From assembly GCF_002760655.1 (NCBI RefSeq), contig NZ_PDOC01000006.1:186001-250000 (forward strand): DNA of 64,000 nucleotides. The letters run 5' to 3'. Below the pieces are notes generated by a model that saw only the letters and a program-made list of their open reading frames with translations, had not been told where the DNA came from and did not search any database. Numbering within the stretch: position 1 is the stretch's first letter; each line of letters starts with the position of its first letter. Position numbers and translations under genes: made by a program. The DNA is from Massilia eurypsychrophila (GTDB lineage Bacteria > Pseudomonadota > Gammaproteobacteria > Burkholderiales > Burkholderiaceae_D). Of the stretch, positions 44,071-53,979 are shown in pieces.

Positions 44071-45590
44071 CAACTCCCCCGCAGCGGACGCCAGTACGCC
44101 TTGACATGGCGCCAGGCGCTGTCGCGGTCGTCCTTGTCGATGACGAACAGCATGCCGTGGGCGAACAGCAGCGCCGTGGTGGCCGCCAGCAGCCACGCGA
44201 AGTCGGCCGCCGAGCGGTCGAACAAATGCTCGGCCGTGCTGGCGCACAAGGCGACCGCGACGACGCCGGCCACGCTTGGCGCGTAGCCGCGCAGCACCAG
44301 CTCGCGCAGCCGGGTCGGCACTGTGCGCCCGTGCACGAAGCCGATGAAGACGGCCGAAAACAGCAGCGACACGGCCAGGTGCGCCCAGGCGGCGCCATCG
44401 ATGCCCCAGCCGGCAACGCCGACGTAGATGACGGCCAGCCCGGCGCCGGCGCGCACCAGCGCGAACAGCCCCGACACGCGCGGATGGCCCATGCCGTCGT
44501 TGACCAACGACGGCAGGCTGGTCAGGGAATCGAGAAATTGCGACACTGCCATCACCGCCAGCACCAGCGCGCCCTGGCGCGCGAACTCCGGGTTCATCCA
44601 GTAGCGCAAGATCTGGTCGGCGAACACCGCCACCAGCACCATGATGGCGGCGTTGAGGAACACCACGTAGCGCGTCGCCTTCAGGTACAAGGTGCCCAGC
44701 CGCGCCAGTTCGCCGCTGGCCGACAGCGCGCTGGCAGCCGGAAACAGCACGCCGGACAGGCGGTACGTCAGGCCAAGCAGCCGGTTGGCCAGAGTCGAGG
44801 CGACCGTGAACCACGCCAGCGCGGTGACGCCGGCCAGCGCGCCGATGATCAGCTTGTCGGCGTGGGTGTAGGACAGCGAGGCGAAGCGGCTGAGGAAGGA
44901 ATAGGCGGAAAAGCCGGTCAGCTGGCGGCGGATGGCGCGGCCCGGCCAGCGCAGCGCCAGGTGCGGCAGCAGCCGGGCGATGGATAGCCACAGCACCAGG
45001 CAGTGGACGGCGCTGGCGAGCACGCGCAGCAGCACCACCTCGAACAGGCCGAAGCCAAGCAGCAGCACGGCCACCGTCAGCAGCGGCACCAAGCTGCCGA
45101 ACACGATTTCGATGGCGCTGACAATGTCGTAGCGCATCAGCGCTTGCGGCACGCTGTGCAGGTAGTTTTGCAGCTGGCCGATGAAAAAGCCGAGCGCGGC
45201 CAGCTTCAGCGTGGCGATCGCTTCCGGCACCAGCGCCGGCGGCACGCTGAACACGCCGGTGACGAGGTAGCCGGCGGCGCCGAACAGGCAGAGTGCGCCA
45301 AGCCCGCCGAGCAGCGCGTAGATGACTAGGCCGAAGCAGACGGTCTGGTCGATGCCGTGCTGGTCCTTGCGGGCGTTGAAGCCGGCGATGAACTTGACCG
45401 AGCCGGCGGTGACGTTGATGTCGATCACGGCGAAGTAGCCGACGATGGCGGTCACCAGCGAGTACACGCCGTAGCTGGCGTCGCCGAGGCGATGCACGAC
45501 GATCGGCACCGTGGCCAGCGCAACGGCGGCCGGCACCAGCGCGCCGAGCAGGTTGGCAAAGGCATTCCTGGCCAGCCGCAAGGTCATCAT
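44070..45590 (-). CDS. Wzx-type oligosaccharide flippase
   Basis: 506 residues with about 12-14 membrane helices, polysaccharide-biosynthesis branch of the MOP superfamily (NAFANLLGALVPAAVALATV, VHRLGDASYGVYSLVTAI, SYTHADKLIIGALAGVTALA). It moves the undecaprenyl-linked repeat unit across the inner membrane. It lies between the polymerase and the GT4 gene with overlapping ends, as expected for a Wzx/Wzy pathway. Confidence 0.9.
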   Translation of the reverse strand: MMTLRLARNAFANLLGALVPAAVALATVPIVVHRLGDASYGVYSLVTAIVGYFAVIDINVTAGSVKFIAGFNARKDQHGIDQTVCFGLVIYALLGGLGALCLFGAAGYLVTGVFSVPPALVPEAIATLKLAALGFFIGQLQNYLHSVPQALMRYDIVSAIEIVFGSLVPLLTVAVLLLGFGLFEVVLLRVLASAVHCLVLWLSIARLLPHLALRWPGRAIRRQLTGFSAYSFLSRFASLSYTHADKLIIGALAGVTALAWFTVASTLANRLLGLTYRLSGVLFPAASALSASGELARLGTLYLKATRYVVFLNAAIMVLVAVFADQILRYWMNPEFARQGALVLAVMAVSQFLDSLTSLPSLVNDGMGHPRVSGLFALVRAGAGLAVIYVGVAGWGIDGAAWAHLAVSLLFSAVFIGFVHGRTVPTRLRELVLRGYAPSVAGVVAVALCASTAEHLFDRSAADFAWLLAATTALLFAHGMLFVIDKDDRDSAWRHVKAYWRPLRGS

Positions 45591-47050
45591 GCCGGCGCCA
45601 GGTGGGCGCGCCGCGGCGGCACCTGCGCCGCATGCGCGCTGGCGCGCGCCGCGTGGCTGGCCGCCATCGCCGCGTACGGCAGCGCCAGGCAGATGGCCAG
45701 CATCTGGCTGGTGCGCACCTGCGGGAACGGCGTGCCAATCAGCATGTCGGGCAGCATGAACGCGATGCCGGCGACGCCGGCCGCGCCCATGCCGAGCAGC
45801 TCGGGCGGCAGCTCGCGCAGGGCGCGGCGGCTAAAGTGGATGAAGGCCCAGGCGGTGCCGGCCAGCAGCACCAGGCCGATCAGCCCGGTTTTCAGGCCGA
45901 TATGCAGCACGCCGCTGTGGATGAACTGGCCGCCGTCGACGCCGGTTTGCCACGACACCCGCTGGTAGCCGGTGTAGCGGCCCCACGAGCCGATCCCGGT
46001 GACCGGGTTGGACAAGAAGTCGGCCAGCGCCAGCTTCAGCTCGAGCACCCGTTCGCTCTCGGCGCCGAAGCGGCGCGACTGCATGTCGTATAAAAAGCCG
46101 GACAGGCCCTGGCCGGCGCCCTTGGTCTGCGACAGCCGCTTCCAGGCGACGTAGACCAGCGCCGGCGCCATCAGCGGCAGGCCGGCGGCGACCAGCTGCA
46201 GCCGGCGCCGCCATGGAAAGCGCCACATGACGATCGCCAGCGCCAGCACGAAGCCGACCCAGGCGGTGCGCCGGTACGACAGCGCGATGCACAACGGCGT
46301 GGCCAGCAAGGTGAGCCACTCGATGGCGACCCAGAAGCGCGCCCGCTCGACCCGGGCGGTCTGGAACAGCTGCACCGCGGCGATCGAAAACGCCAGCGCG
46401 CACAGCAGGCTGTCGTTGATGTCGAAAAAGGTCAGCTTGATCTTGATCTCGTTCATGTTGGCGTAGACGTTGTTCGGGTCGCCGCCGCCAACGGCCCAGC
46501 GCGCCAGCCCGTACAGCGCACGGCCGAGACCGGCGAGCATGATGAAGCGGCCCAGCTCGACGACGTGCTCGCGGGTGCGAAAGCTCAGCAGCATCAGCGA
46601 CACCAGCGGCGCCATCCAGACGATGTTGGAAAAACCGTTGGGCGAGAGCGCCGCGGACAGCTTCTTGTCGAGGAAGGTGGCGACCACGATGTGGCCAACG
46701 AGCAAGGCGAACCAGGCGAAGAACCACGGCCGCAGATTGCACGGCGGCGCGGCCTGGCGGCGAAAGCTGGCGCTGACCCTGGCGCAGCACCAGGCGCCCA
46801 GCATGTACCACAGCAGCAGCGCGAAATACAGCAGGCCGGAGCCGCGGCTGTACACGCCGGAGCCGTAGGAAATGATCGCCAGGTTGCCGTAGCTGGTCGA
46901 ATTGAACAGGAAGAAGATGGCCAGGTAGGGATAGACCAGCAGCCGCGGCGCGACCATGCCGGCGCCGATGCCGACGACCGACAGCGCCATCAGCAGCAGC
47001 AGCACGGCGAACGGAATCGAAGCGTAGATGTAAGGGAGCAGTTCGTACAT
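45587..47050 (-). CDS. Wzy-type polymerase / O-antigen ligase family membrane protein
   Basis: 487 residues with about 11-12 membrane helices and a large loop in the second half (SRRFGAESERVLELKLALAD ... GIGSWGRYTGYQRVS ... DGGQFIHSGVLHIGLKTGLI), the Wzy_C pattern with conserved His and Arg. It most likely polymerises the repeat units in the periplasm. The C-terminus is an Ala-rich basic tail. It lies between epsI and the flippase gene. Confidence 0.85.
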   Translation of the reverse strand: MYELLPYIYASIPFAVLLLLMALSVVGIGAGMVAPRLLVYPYLAIFFLFNSTSYGNLAIISYGSGVYSRGSGLLYFALLLWYMLGAWCCARVSASFRRQAAPPCNLRPWFFAWFALLVGHIVVATFLDKKLSAALSPNGFSNIVWMAPLVSLMLLSFRTREHVVELGRFIMLAGLGRALYGLARWAVGGGDPNNVYANMNEIKIKLTFFDINDSLLCALAFSIAAVQLFQTARVERARFWVAIEWLTLLATPLCIALSYRRTAWVGFVLALAIVMWRFPWRRRLQLVAAGLPLMAPALVYVAWKRLSQTKGAGQGLSGFLYDMQSRRFGAESERVLELKLALADFLSNPVTGIGSWGRYTGYQRVSWQTGVDGGQFIHSGVLHIGLKTGLIGLVLLAGTAWAFIHFSRRALRELPPELLGMGAAGVAGIAFMLPDMLIGTPFPQVRTSQMLAICLALPYAAMAASHAARASAHAAQVPPRRAHLAPA

Positions 47051-47112
47051 CGCGTCCTCGGGTCGGTGCGGTCAGCGGGTTGTCGGCAGCGTCGTCAATC
47101 AGCGGCAGGCGC

Positions 47113-47805
47113 CTAACCTGCCTGCGCCACCGCGCCGAGCAGACGCACCCGGTCCCTGGGCTGCAGCGCGTCGAGCATCTGGCCGACAAAGCGGTCTTGC
47201 AGCTTGTAGGCGCCGCCGGCGTCGGCCTGGATCGTCGACACGCGCACCAGCATGCCATCGGGAATCTTGCCCGACAGTCCATAAGCGAGGCGCTGCAGCT
47301 TGTGCTCGAAGCTCGACTTGACGGCCTTGTCGCCAACGGTGATCCAGTACGTGATCGGCTCGTTGCGGCTGTTCTGGCGCGCCACCAGGCGCTTGACCGG
47401 CACCTGGCCGTAGCGCGTGGCAAGAGCGCCGTCGCCCACCTTCAGCATGTCGAAGCCCTGGGCGACGTAACACACCTCCGGCAGGTGCACCTGCAGCGCA
47501 CGGCTCTGGTCGCCGCCGTAGGCGATCGACAGCATCACGCGCTCGCCGGCCCGGTTGACGTAGGTGCGCGACAGCGTCTGGTCGTAGATTTTCTCGAGCA
47601 CCGACTGGCGCTCGGGGTCGGCCTTGAGCGGCACGATCGAGGCGTCCACCGCCCAGTCGGCAAACGCGGCCGGAATCATCTGGTCGAGGCTGAACTGCGC
47701 CTGCTGCTGCGACAGCATCACCGTCGGCGTCAGGGCGCCCGTCAGCGCGGAGGTGGCGGCCATCGCCACGCCGAGCACGACGCTGGCGGTAAAGGCGCGG
47801 CTCAT
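47113..47805 (-). CDS. epsI: Exosortase-associated protein EpsI (XrtB type)
   Basis: 230 residues: an N-terminal membrane/signal segment (TASVVLGVAMAATSAL) and a periplasmic domain with VYLPEVCY-like HLPEVCYVAQGFDMLKVGDG and NEPITYWITVGDK, the EpsI hallmark carrying the conserved Cys. EpsI proteins accompany exosortases in exopolysaccharide loci. Their exact task is not settled. The start at 47805 overlaps xrtB by ATGA. Confidence 0.9.
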   Translation of the reverse strand: MSRAFTASVVLGVAMAATSALTGALTPTVMLSQQQAQFSLDQMIPAAFADWAVDASIVPLKADPERQSVLEKIYDQTLSRTYVNRAGERVMLSIAYGGDQSRALQVHLPEVCYVAQGFDMLKVGDGALATRYGQVPVKRLVARQNSRNEPITYWITVGDKAVKSSFEHKLQRLAYGLSGKIPDGMLVRVSTIQADAGGAYKLQDRFVGQMLDALQPRDRVRLLGAVAQAG

Positions 47806-48758
47806 GGCGCACCCGCCGGCGCCGCTGCCCCTGCCGGCTTGCCGCGCCGCACCGCCAATTGCAGCGCCGAATCGACGCCGAGGATCAGCACCAGCGCGGT
47901 CAGGAACAGCACCATGCCGGCAAAGCCGTGCAGGAAACCCTGGCCGGCGGCGTCGCCGTAGTAATAGGTCACCAGGGTCAGCGTGACTACCCGCACGACG
48001 TTGGCGCAAAACGAAATGGGGATGATCAGGATCGCCAGTGCGACATTGCGCACCGCCGAGGTGTGGCGCACCACGTTCAGGTAAAACAGGCCGAGCGCCT
48101 CGAGCGTGAGCAGGGTCTGCAAGCCGGCGCAGGCGTCGGCCACCAGCAGCTGATACTGGCCGATCTGCAGCACCACGCCGGAGCGGCCGATCGGATAGCC
48201 GGCCACAAACAGCAGCTGTTCGGTCACGTACGACACCGCCATCTTCATCGGCAAGGTCAGCGCCGCCACCAGTTCGCTCGGCAGCGGCACCATGAACAGC
48301 ATGAAGAAGAACGGGAACCACAGCAGGCGGAAGGCGGCCAGGCCGCGCTTGACGACGATGATGGCGGCCATCACGCACAGGATCGAGCTGACCTCGAACA
48401 TCAAGATGCTCTGGGAGCGGCCCAGCAGGTGCAGCGCCAGCCCGATGGCCAGCAGCGGCCAGCCAAGCGAGCTCGGCTGCGCCGGCAGCGCCAGCACGGC
48501 CGGCCACTTGCGCCAGATCAGCCACAAGGTCAGGGCGAAGATGATCGGCCCGTGGCCCTGCTCTTCGCCAATCCAGGCGCCGGCAAACAGGTTATCGAAG
48601 GTCGGCGCGAACAGCACCACCAGGCCGGCCAGCACCGGCCACCACTCCGGCATGGCCGCGCGCAATTGCGTGCGCAGCTGCGCGCGCGACTGCGCCCGCT
48701 CGTGTGCGCTCGGCAGCGCCGCGTCGGCGGCGGGCCGGGTGGGGGCCTGGGCAGCCAT
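47802..48758 (-). CDS. xrtB: Exosortase B
   Basis: Inner-membrane transpeptidase-like protease that processes PEP-CTERM proteins. 318 residues, about eight membrane helices. The catalytic residues are visible: Cys210 in VADACAGLQ, Arg256 in NVVRVVTL and His277 in GFLHGFAGM. The N-terminal 30 residues are an extra charged Ala/Arg/Gln-rich cytoplasmic segment. The B-type assignment follows from the EpsI partner and the eps neighbourhood. Likely substrates in this window are the PEP-CTERM proteins at 18933 and 24971. Confidence 0.93.
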   Translation of the reverse strand: MAAQAPTRPAADAALPSAHERAQSRAQLRTQLRAAMPEWWPVLAGLVVLFAPTFDNLFAGAWIGEEQGHGPIIFALTLWLIWRKWPAVLALPAQPSSLGWPLLAIGLALHLLGRSQSILMFEVSSILCVMAAIIVVKRGLAAFRLLWFPFFFMLFMVPLPSELVAALTLPMKMAVSYVTEQLLFVAGYPIGRSGVVLQIGQYQLLVADACAGLQTLLTLEALGLFYLNVVRHTSAVRNVALAILIIPISFCANVVRVVTLTLVTYYYGDAAGQGFLHGFAGMVLFLTALVLILGVDSALQLAVRRGKPAGAAAPAGAP

Positions 48759-49654
48759 CAGAAATCCACCACCACCGAGCCGACCACCGCAGCGCCGGCT
48801 TCGCCCAGCTGCGCGGCCATGCTGGCCAGCGCCGTCATGCGGGTGCGGTCCTTGCGCGCCACCAGCAGCACGCCGCCGGCGCGCGCCGCCACCGCGACCG
48901 CGTCCGCCCCGGACGAATACGGCGCGACGTCGTACAGCACGACGTCGTAGCGCGCCTCCAGAAGGGCGTTGAGGTTGGCAAACGCATCGCGGCTGAGCAG
49001 CTCCAGCGGATTCGGCGGCAAGGTCCCGGACGGCATCACCGACAGGTCGGCGAACGACGCGATGCGGCCGATGACATCGAGGTCGGCGCGCCCGGCCAGC
49101 AGGTCCGACAGTCCCTGGCGCGGCGTCAGCGCGAACACGTCCTGCTGGCGCGGGCTGCGCAGGTTCGCATCGACCAGCAGCGTTTGTTCGCCGAGCTGGG
49201 AAAACACCACCGCCAGGTTGGCCGCGAACAGGCTGGCGCCATCATCGGGGTCGGCGCCGGCGATGGCGAGTGCCTTGTGGCCGTGGCCGAACCAGCGCAG
49301 CATCAGCTGGCTGCGGATGGCGCGCAGCGCTTCGACCTGGGCGCTGAACGGCTCGAACGCGGCCACCAGCTTCGGCGACAGCGCCGACTGGCCCTTCTGC
49401 AGGTACGGATAGGCAAACTGGCGCGCCAGCACCTGCTGGATGTCCGCTTCGCTGACCAGGCCGAGCCGCACTGCCGCCTCGCCGAAGCGGATGCCAAGCT
49501 CCTTCTGGGTGCGCAGCACGCGCTCGGCCGCGTCGGCGGTGAGCTTGCCGGCGTCGACGAGCAGCGCGCCCATGCGCGAAGCGGCGTTGTCGTTGTGAAC
49601 AGGTTCTGCGGCGACGGCCGCGTTGAGCACAGGAGAGTTCATCGCAGTGTCCAT
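48758..49654 (-). CDS. epsG: EpsG-type chain-length protein (tyrosine-kinase family, degenerate Walker A)
   Basis: 298 residues. Residues about 25-95 are a small helical MshEN-like module (MGALLVDAGKLTADAAERVL). The P-loop kinase domain follows, but the Walker A motif reads GADPDDGAS (133-141) with Ala140 where Lys or Arg is expected, and Walker A' reads LLVDANLRSPRQ with Asn164 in place of the second Asp. No tyrosine cluster ends the protein. It partners EpsF in chain-length control. Enzymatic activity is doubtful on this evidence. The gene starts three bases after epsF and overlaps xrtB by one base. Confidence 0.87.
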   Translation of the reverse strand: MDTAMNSPVLNAAVAAEPVHNDNAASRMGALLVDAGKLTADAAERVLRTQKELGIRFGEAAVRLGLVSEADIQQVLARQFAYPYLQKGQSALSPKLVAAFEPFSAQVEALRAIRSQLMLRWFGHGHKALAIAGADPDDGASLFAANLAVVFSQLGEQTLLVDANLRSPRQQDVFALTPRQGLSDLLAGRADLDVIGRIASFADLSVMPSGTLPPNPLELLSRDAFANLNALLEARYDVVLYDVAPYSSGADAVAVAARAGGVLLVARKDRTRMTALASMAAQLGEAGAAVVGSVVVDF

Positions 49655-49657
49655 GGT

Positions 49658-51067
49658 CTAGGTTATTCGCAGGCGGCGCGGCAGCGCCAGCGCACCGAGG
49701 CCGAGCGGGCGCCGGCGCGGCTGGCGCCATTCGACGGTGCCGAGCACCGGGATGCCGAGCAGGTCCTTCATGTCGCCGGCCGAACGCACCGGGCGGTTCA
49801 TCATTTCGATCAGCAGGCTGATGCCGACGCCGAGCACGGTGCCGAGCAGCACCGACACGAGCGTGTTGAGCAGCACGCGCGGCCCGGACGGCTCGATTGG
49901 CGCGACCGCCGGGTTCAGGATCGAGATGTCGGACTGCTCCGACGAGGCTTCGATCTTGGTCTGCGACAGGCGCTGCGAGGCGGCGTCGAAGGCGCGCTGG
50001 GCGCTGTCCATGTCTTTGAGCAGCACGCCGAGTTCGTCGCGCGCCCGGTTCAGTTCGAGCACCCTGACCTTTTGCGCCGCCAGAGCGCCGCGCAGCTCGC
50101 CTTCGCGCTGGCGCAGCACCGCGGCGTTGTTGCCGACGCTGCGCGACACCGACCCCAGGGCGGCATTGAGTTCGGCGCGCATCTTGTCGGTTTCGGCCTT
50201 GGCCGAGATGAAATGCGGATGGTTTTGCCCGAGCCGCTGCCCCAGTTCGGCCAGCTTCGCTTCGGAACCGCTGACGCCGACGCGCAGGTTCTGCACCAGC
50301 GCATTGCTGGCCACGTCCGGCGAATCGGCCGCCGCCCCGCTGGCCACGCGCTGGCGCGAGTTCGCTTCGATCGACTGGTTCTGCGCCGCCACCAGCTGCG
50401 CCGACAAGTCGGCCAGGCGCGCCAGTTCGGTGTCGACGCGGTTGAAGTCGAGGCTGACGATGCCCTTTTCCTGCTGGTACTTCGACAGGCGCGCCTGGGC
50501 ATTTTCGACGTTGTCGCGCAGCAGCTTGGTCTGTTCGTTGAAGTACACCGACGCTTTTTTCATCGGCTCGGTTTTCAGTTGCACGGTGATGCGCTGGTAC
50601 TCGTCGGCAAAGGAATTGGCCACCGCCGATACGAAGTCCGGGTCGACACCCTTGAAGCTGATCTCGACGACGCTGCTCTCGCGCGAGGGCATGATCTCGA
50701 GCTTGCGCAGCAGCAGGTCGGCCAGCCAGTCGCGCACGCTGCCGCGGCCGTCGGTGGTGGCGTTGAACTGCGCCAGGATGGCCGGGCTGCTGGCCAGCTT
50801 GAGTGCGTCGACCACGCGCAGCGCGACGTTCTTGCTGCTGATGATGTCGATCTGGGTCGCCATGTAGCCCGGCAACAGCTGGCCGGGCATCGTCAGTCCG
50901 GTCAGCGGATCGACGCCCTTGTAGTTCAGCAGCACCGACGCGGTCGCCTTGTAGGTTTTTTGCTGCACCAGGCTAAATGCCAAGGTCAGCACGACCGTTG
51001 CGGCCAGCACGGCGAAGATGATTTTTTTCCTCGCCAACATGATCAGCAAGAATTGACGGACATTCAT
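49658..51067 (-). CDS. epsF: EpsF-type chain-length determinant (Wzz family)
   Basis: Polysaccharide co-polymerase of 469 residues that sets chain length and links to export. Two membrane helices flank a long periplasmic coiled coil: N-terminal KKIIFAVLAATVVLTLAFSL and C-terminal VLLNTLVSVLLGTVLGVGIS. Wzz-type motifs are seen near the start (YKATASVLLNYKGVDPLTG). The ATG at 51067 with GGGAG upstream is chosen over a GTG two codons earlier. Confidence 0.93.
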   Translation of the reverse strand: MNVRQFLLIMLARKKIIFAVLAATVVLTLAFSLVQQKTYKATASVLLNYKGVDPLTGLTMPGQLLPGYMATQIDIISSKNVALRVVDALKLASSPAILAQFNATTDGRGSVRDWLADLLLRKLEIMPSRESSVVEISFKGVDPDFVSAVANSFADEYQRITVQLKTEPMKKASVYFNEQTKLLRDNVENAQARLSKYQQEKGIVSLDFNRVDTELARLADLSAQLVAAQNQSIEANSRQRVASGAAADSPDVASNALVQNLRVGVSGSEAKLAELGQRLGQNHPHFISAKAETDKMRAELNAALGSVSRSVGNNAAVLRQREGELRGALAAQKVRVLELNRARDELGVLLKDMDSAQRAFDAASQRLSQTKIEASSEQSDISILNPAVAPIEPSGPRVLLNTLVSVLLGTVLGVGISLLIEMMNRPVRSAGDMKDLLGIPVLGTVEWRQPRRRPLGLGALALPRRLRIT

Positions 51068-51104
51068 GGGCACTCCCGATTACGGTAAAGGATCAGCCGG
51101 CGGC

Positions 51105-51893
51105 TCAGAACCAGCTCTCGCGCACCGTGATGACGTCATCGACCTGCACCAGGTCGCTGTGCTTGACTTCGAAGGTGGACGGATTGCCGCCGGCGTCGCG
51201 GCGGGTGATGCGCAGGCCGTTGTTGCTGCCGCGCGCGGTCAGCCCGCCGCCGGCCGACAAGGCCTGCAGCACCGTCATGCCGCGCTCGATGCGGAACGCA
51301 CCGGGACGCTGCACTTCGCCGACGATGTAAAAGCGCGGCGCCCGCTCGACGAAGATCATGTCGCTGCCGGCCACCTCGAGGTCGGCATCGAGGGCGCCCG
51401 AGCGCACCATCTGGATCACGTCGATACTGGAGCGGGTGGTCTTGCCGTCGCGTGTGCGCACCAGGCTGACAGTGTCGCCACCGTCGGCGGCGATGCCGCC
51501 GGCCAGCGCCAGCATGTCGAGCACGCTGCGCTTGCCGTCGACCGGATAGCGCCCTGGCTTGTTGACCTGGCCAAGCACCGACACCTGCTGGCTGGCCAGC
51601 AGCGCGACGATGATGTTGACCTGGGCCTTCTTCAGGTAGCCGCCGGACTCGAGCATCCCGGCGATCTTTTTCTCGGCGGCGGCGACCGTCAGGCCGCCGA
51701 CGCTGACCTGGCCGAGCAGCGGGAACGTCACGGTCCCCGCTTCGCTGACGCGCGTCTCGAGGCTGAGGTCGGGATTGCCATAGACCGACATGCGCAACAC
51801 GTCGCCGGCGCCGAGCGGCACTTCGGCGGCGAGCGCCCCAGAACACGACAACACCAGTACCGCCGCCGTTAACCACTGTATCAATCGCTTCAT
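51105..51893 (-). CDS. epsE: EpsE-type polysaccharide export protein (Wza/BexD family)
   Basis: 262 residues with a signal peptide (TAAVLVLSCSGALA), a Poly_export domain (YGNPDLSLETRVSEAGTVTF then PLLGQVSVGGLT) and two SLBB domains (VSVLGQVNKPGRYPVDGKRS and FYIVGEVQRPGAFRIERGMT). There is no lipobox Cys at the cleavage site, unlike E. coli Wza. It forms the periplasmic/outer-membrane exit path for the polymer together with the beta-barrel EpsL. Confidence 0.94.
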   Translation of the reverse strand: MKRLIQWLTAAVLVLSCSGALAAEVPLGAGDVLRMSVYGNPDLSLETRVSEAGTVTFPLLGQVSVGGLTVAAAEKKIAGMLESGGYLKKAQVNIIVALLASQQVSVLGQVNKPGRYPVDGKRSVLDMLALAGGIAADGGDTVSLVRTRDGKTTRSSIDVIQMVRSGALDADLEVAGSDMIFVERAPRFYIVGEVQRPGAFRIERGMTVLQALSAGGGLTARGSNNGLRITRRDAGGNPSTFEVKHSDLVQVDDVITVRESWF

Positions 51894-51931
51894 GATGGCT
51901 CCCTTTTTTGTTGAATGGTTCAGGCGGCGGC

Positions 51932-52927
51932 TTACTTCAGGCCCGCCACGCCGCGTTCTAGCGCCGCCTTCGCCGCCGCCGACGGCGCCGGCGCGGCGGG
52001 GGCCGCCGCCGCCGGCGCGACGGCAGGTACGACGGCAGGCGCACCGGCAGGCGACTCGGCGGCCGGCGTGGTGTCCAGCGCCATCGACTTGTTCAGGTAT
52101 TCGATCTTGGCACTGGCGCGCAGGCGCGCCAGTTCGGCCGCGGCGCGCTCCTTGTTGCGCTTGTTGATGAGAAACTGTTCGATCTGCTGGGCTGCGACGT
52201 CGAGCGACACCGGCGCGTCGCGCACCTCGGCGATTGAAATGATCAGGCTGCGCTCACCTTCCTTGACGATGAACAGCTGGCCTTTTTGCATGCCGAGCAG
52301 GCGGGCCGACATTTCAGGGCTGAGGTCGGTGGTGCTGCGCGTGACTTGCGTGCGGCCGAACTTGACCTTGTTCGTTTCCATCCAGGCCGCGATATCGTCA
52401 AGCGACTTGGCGGTGTCGGCCGTCGCCTTCAGTTGCGGCGTCAGGTCGGCGCTGGCGATCACCAGTTCCTGCAGGCTGAACTGCTTACGGCGGGTGAAGA
52501 ACTGCGGGTTGTTGTTGAAGTACGCTTCGACCTCCGCGCGCGTGGGCCGCGCCACGTTGCCGATCCGATGCTGCATATATTGTTGCGCCACGATCAGCGC
52601 CTTGGCGCGCTCGATTGCCTGTATCACCTTCGGGTCGCGGTCGAGCTTTTCGGCGGCCGCGGCGTTTTGCAGCAGCTGGCGGTCGATCAGCGCCTGCAGC
52701 AGCTGCTTGCTGGCCGCTTCCTGCTGCGCGGGTCCGACGCCGGCGCGCTGCAACTCCTCGTTGAGCTGCAACACGGTAATTTCGGCGCCGTTGACGCTGG
52801 CGAGTGCCTGCCCGGGCTTGCTGTCCTTGGGCTTGCTGCCGCACGCCGCCAGCGCGGCTGCGGCGAGGATCAGGACGGCGCAGCGCAGCGGGCCGACGGG
52901 GGGGTGATGGGGGTCTCGTGTTCTCAT
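51932..52927 (-). CDS. epsD: EpsD-type peptidyl-prolyl isomerase lipoprotein
   Basis: 331 residues, lipoprotein signal (VLILAAAALAAC). A SurA-like N-terminal helical region (LASVNGAEITVLQLNEELQR) leads to a parvulin-related domain (FFTRRKQFSLQELVIA ... VRDAPVSLDVAAQQIEQFLI). The C-terminus is Ala/Pro-rich. EpsD is a standard member of XrtB eps operons and probably helps fold outer-membrane export components. The ATG at 52927 starts the lipoprotein signal. An upstream in-frame extension is not exported-like. Confidence 0.92.
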   Translation of the reverse strand: MRTRDPHHPPVGPLRCAVLILAAAALAACGSKPKDSKPGQALASVNGAEITVLQLNEELQRAGVGPAQQEAASKQLLQALIDRQLLQNAAAAEKLDRDPKVIQAIERAKALIVAQQYMQHRIGNVARPTRAEVEAYFNNNPQFFTRRKQFSLQELVIASADLTPQLKATADTAKSLDDIAAWMETNKVKFGRTQVTRSTTDLSPEMSARLLGMQKGQLFIVKEGERSLIISIAEVRDAPVSLDVAAQQIEQFLINKRNKERAAAELARLRASAKIEYLNKSMALDTTPAAESPAGAPAVVPAVAPAAAAPAAPAPSAAAKAALERGVAGLK

Positions 52928-53009
52928 GTCTGTTAGGGTGGCGTCGTTCAAGATAGGTTCCTCGGCTGTGGGCACGAATAAAAAGTTCACCGCTCGTGTT
53001 TGAAGGCCG

Positions 53010-53975
53010 TCAATACAACTTGTTAGTGTCGAGAAAGGAGCGGTATGCGTGTTGTAATCCGACATCGAGCGGCATGCGCGCGGACCAGCCGAGCGAGGTC
53101 AGCTTGGAGACGTCGAGCAGCTTGCGCGGCGTGCCGTCCGGCTTGCTCGGGTCGAACACGATCTGGCCGTCGTAGCCGACGGTCTTGCCGATCAGGCTGG
53201 CCAGTTCGCCGATGGTGGTGTCGCTGCCGGTGCCGACGTTTAAGTGCGAATGCATCGGATCGGTGTTGGCGTGATAGCTGGCCGGGTCGAGCTGCATCAC
53301 GTAGACGCTGGCGGCGGCCATGTCGTCGACGTACAAAAATTCGCGCATCGCCTTGCCGCTGCCCCAGATCACGACCTCGCCGGCGCCGACGATCTTCGCT
53401 TCGTGGAAGCGGCGGATCAGCGCCGGGATGACGTGGCTGTTTTGCGGGTGGTAGTTGTCGCCAGGGCCGTACAGGTTGGTCGGCATGACGCAGCGGTAAT
53501 CGGTGCCGTACTGGCGGTTGTAGCTCTCGCACAGCTTGATGCCGGCGATCTTGGCCATCGCATACGGCTCGTTGGTCGGTTCGAGGATGCCGTTCATCAG
53601 GTATTCTTCGCGGATCGGCTGCTCCGCCAGGCGCGGGTAGATGCACGAGGAGCCGAGAAACAGCAGCTTGTGGACGCCGTTGCGCCACGCCTCGTGGACG
53701 ACATTGGCCTGCACCATCGTATTGTCGTAGATGAACTCGGCCGGATAGGTGTTGTTGGCGTGGATGCCGCCGACCCGCGCCGCGGCCAGGTAGATCTGGT
53801 CGATGTGCTCGGACTGGAAGAAGGCGCGCACCTGGGCCTGGTCGGTGAGCTCGAGTTCGGCGCGGCTGCGGGTGACGATGTTGGTCAGCCCTTGCGCGTG
53901 CAAGGCGCGCACGATGGCCGAGCCGACCAGCCCGCGATGGCCTGCCACAAAGATGCGGGGTTGCGCAGTATGCAT
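53010..53975 (-). CDS. fcl: GDP-L-fucose synthase
   Basis: Epimerises and reduces GDP-4-keto-6-deoxymannose to GDP-L-fucose. 321 residues with the NAD(P)-binding [14 protein letters not shown], the SSCIYP Ser region, the catalytic [20 protein letters not shown] (Tyr-x3-Lys) and [20 protein letters not shown]. The gene follows gmd by four bases, making the usual gmd-fcl pair. Confidence 0.96.
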   Translation of the reverse strand: MHTAQPRIFVAGHRGLVGSAIVRALHAQGLTNIVTRSRAELELTDQAQVRAFFQSEHIDQIYLAAARVGGIHANNTYPAEFIYDNTMVQANVVHEAWRNGVHKLLFLGSSCIYPRLAEQPIREEYLMNGILEPTNEPYAMAKIAGIKLCESYNRQYGTDYRCVMPTNLYGPGDNYHPQNSHVIPALIRRFHEAKIVGAGEVVIWGSGKAMREFLYVDDMAAASVYVMQLDPASYHANTDPMHSHLNVGTGSDTTIGELASLIGKTVGYDGQIVFDPSKPDGTPRKLLDVSKLTSLGWSARMPLDVGLQHAYRSFLDTNKLY

Positions 53976-53979
53976 GGCA

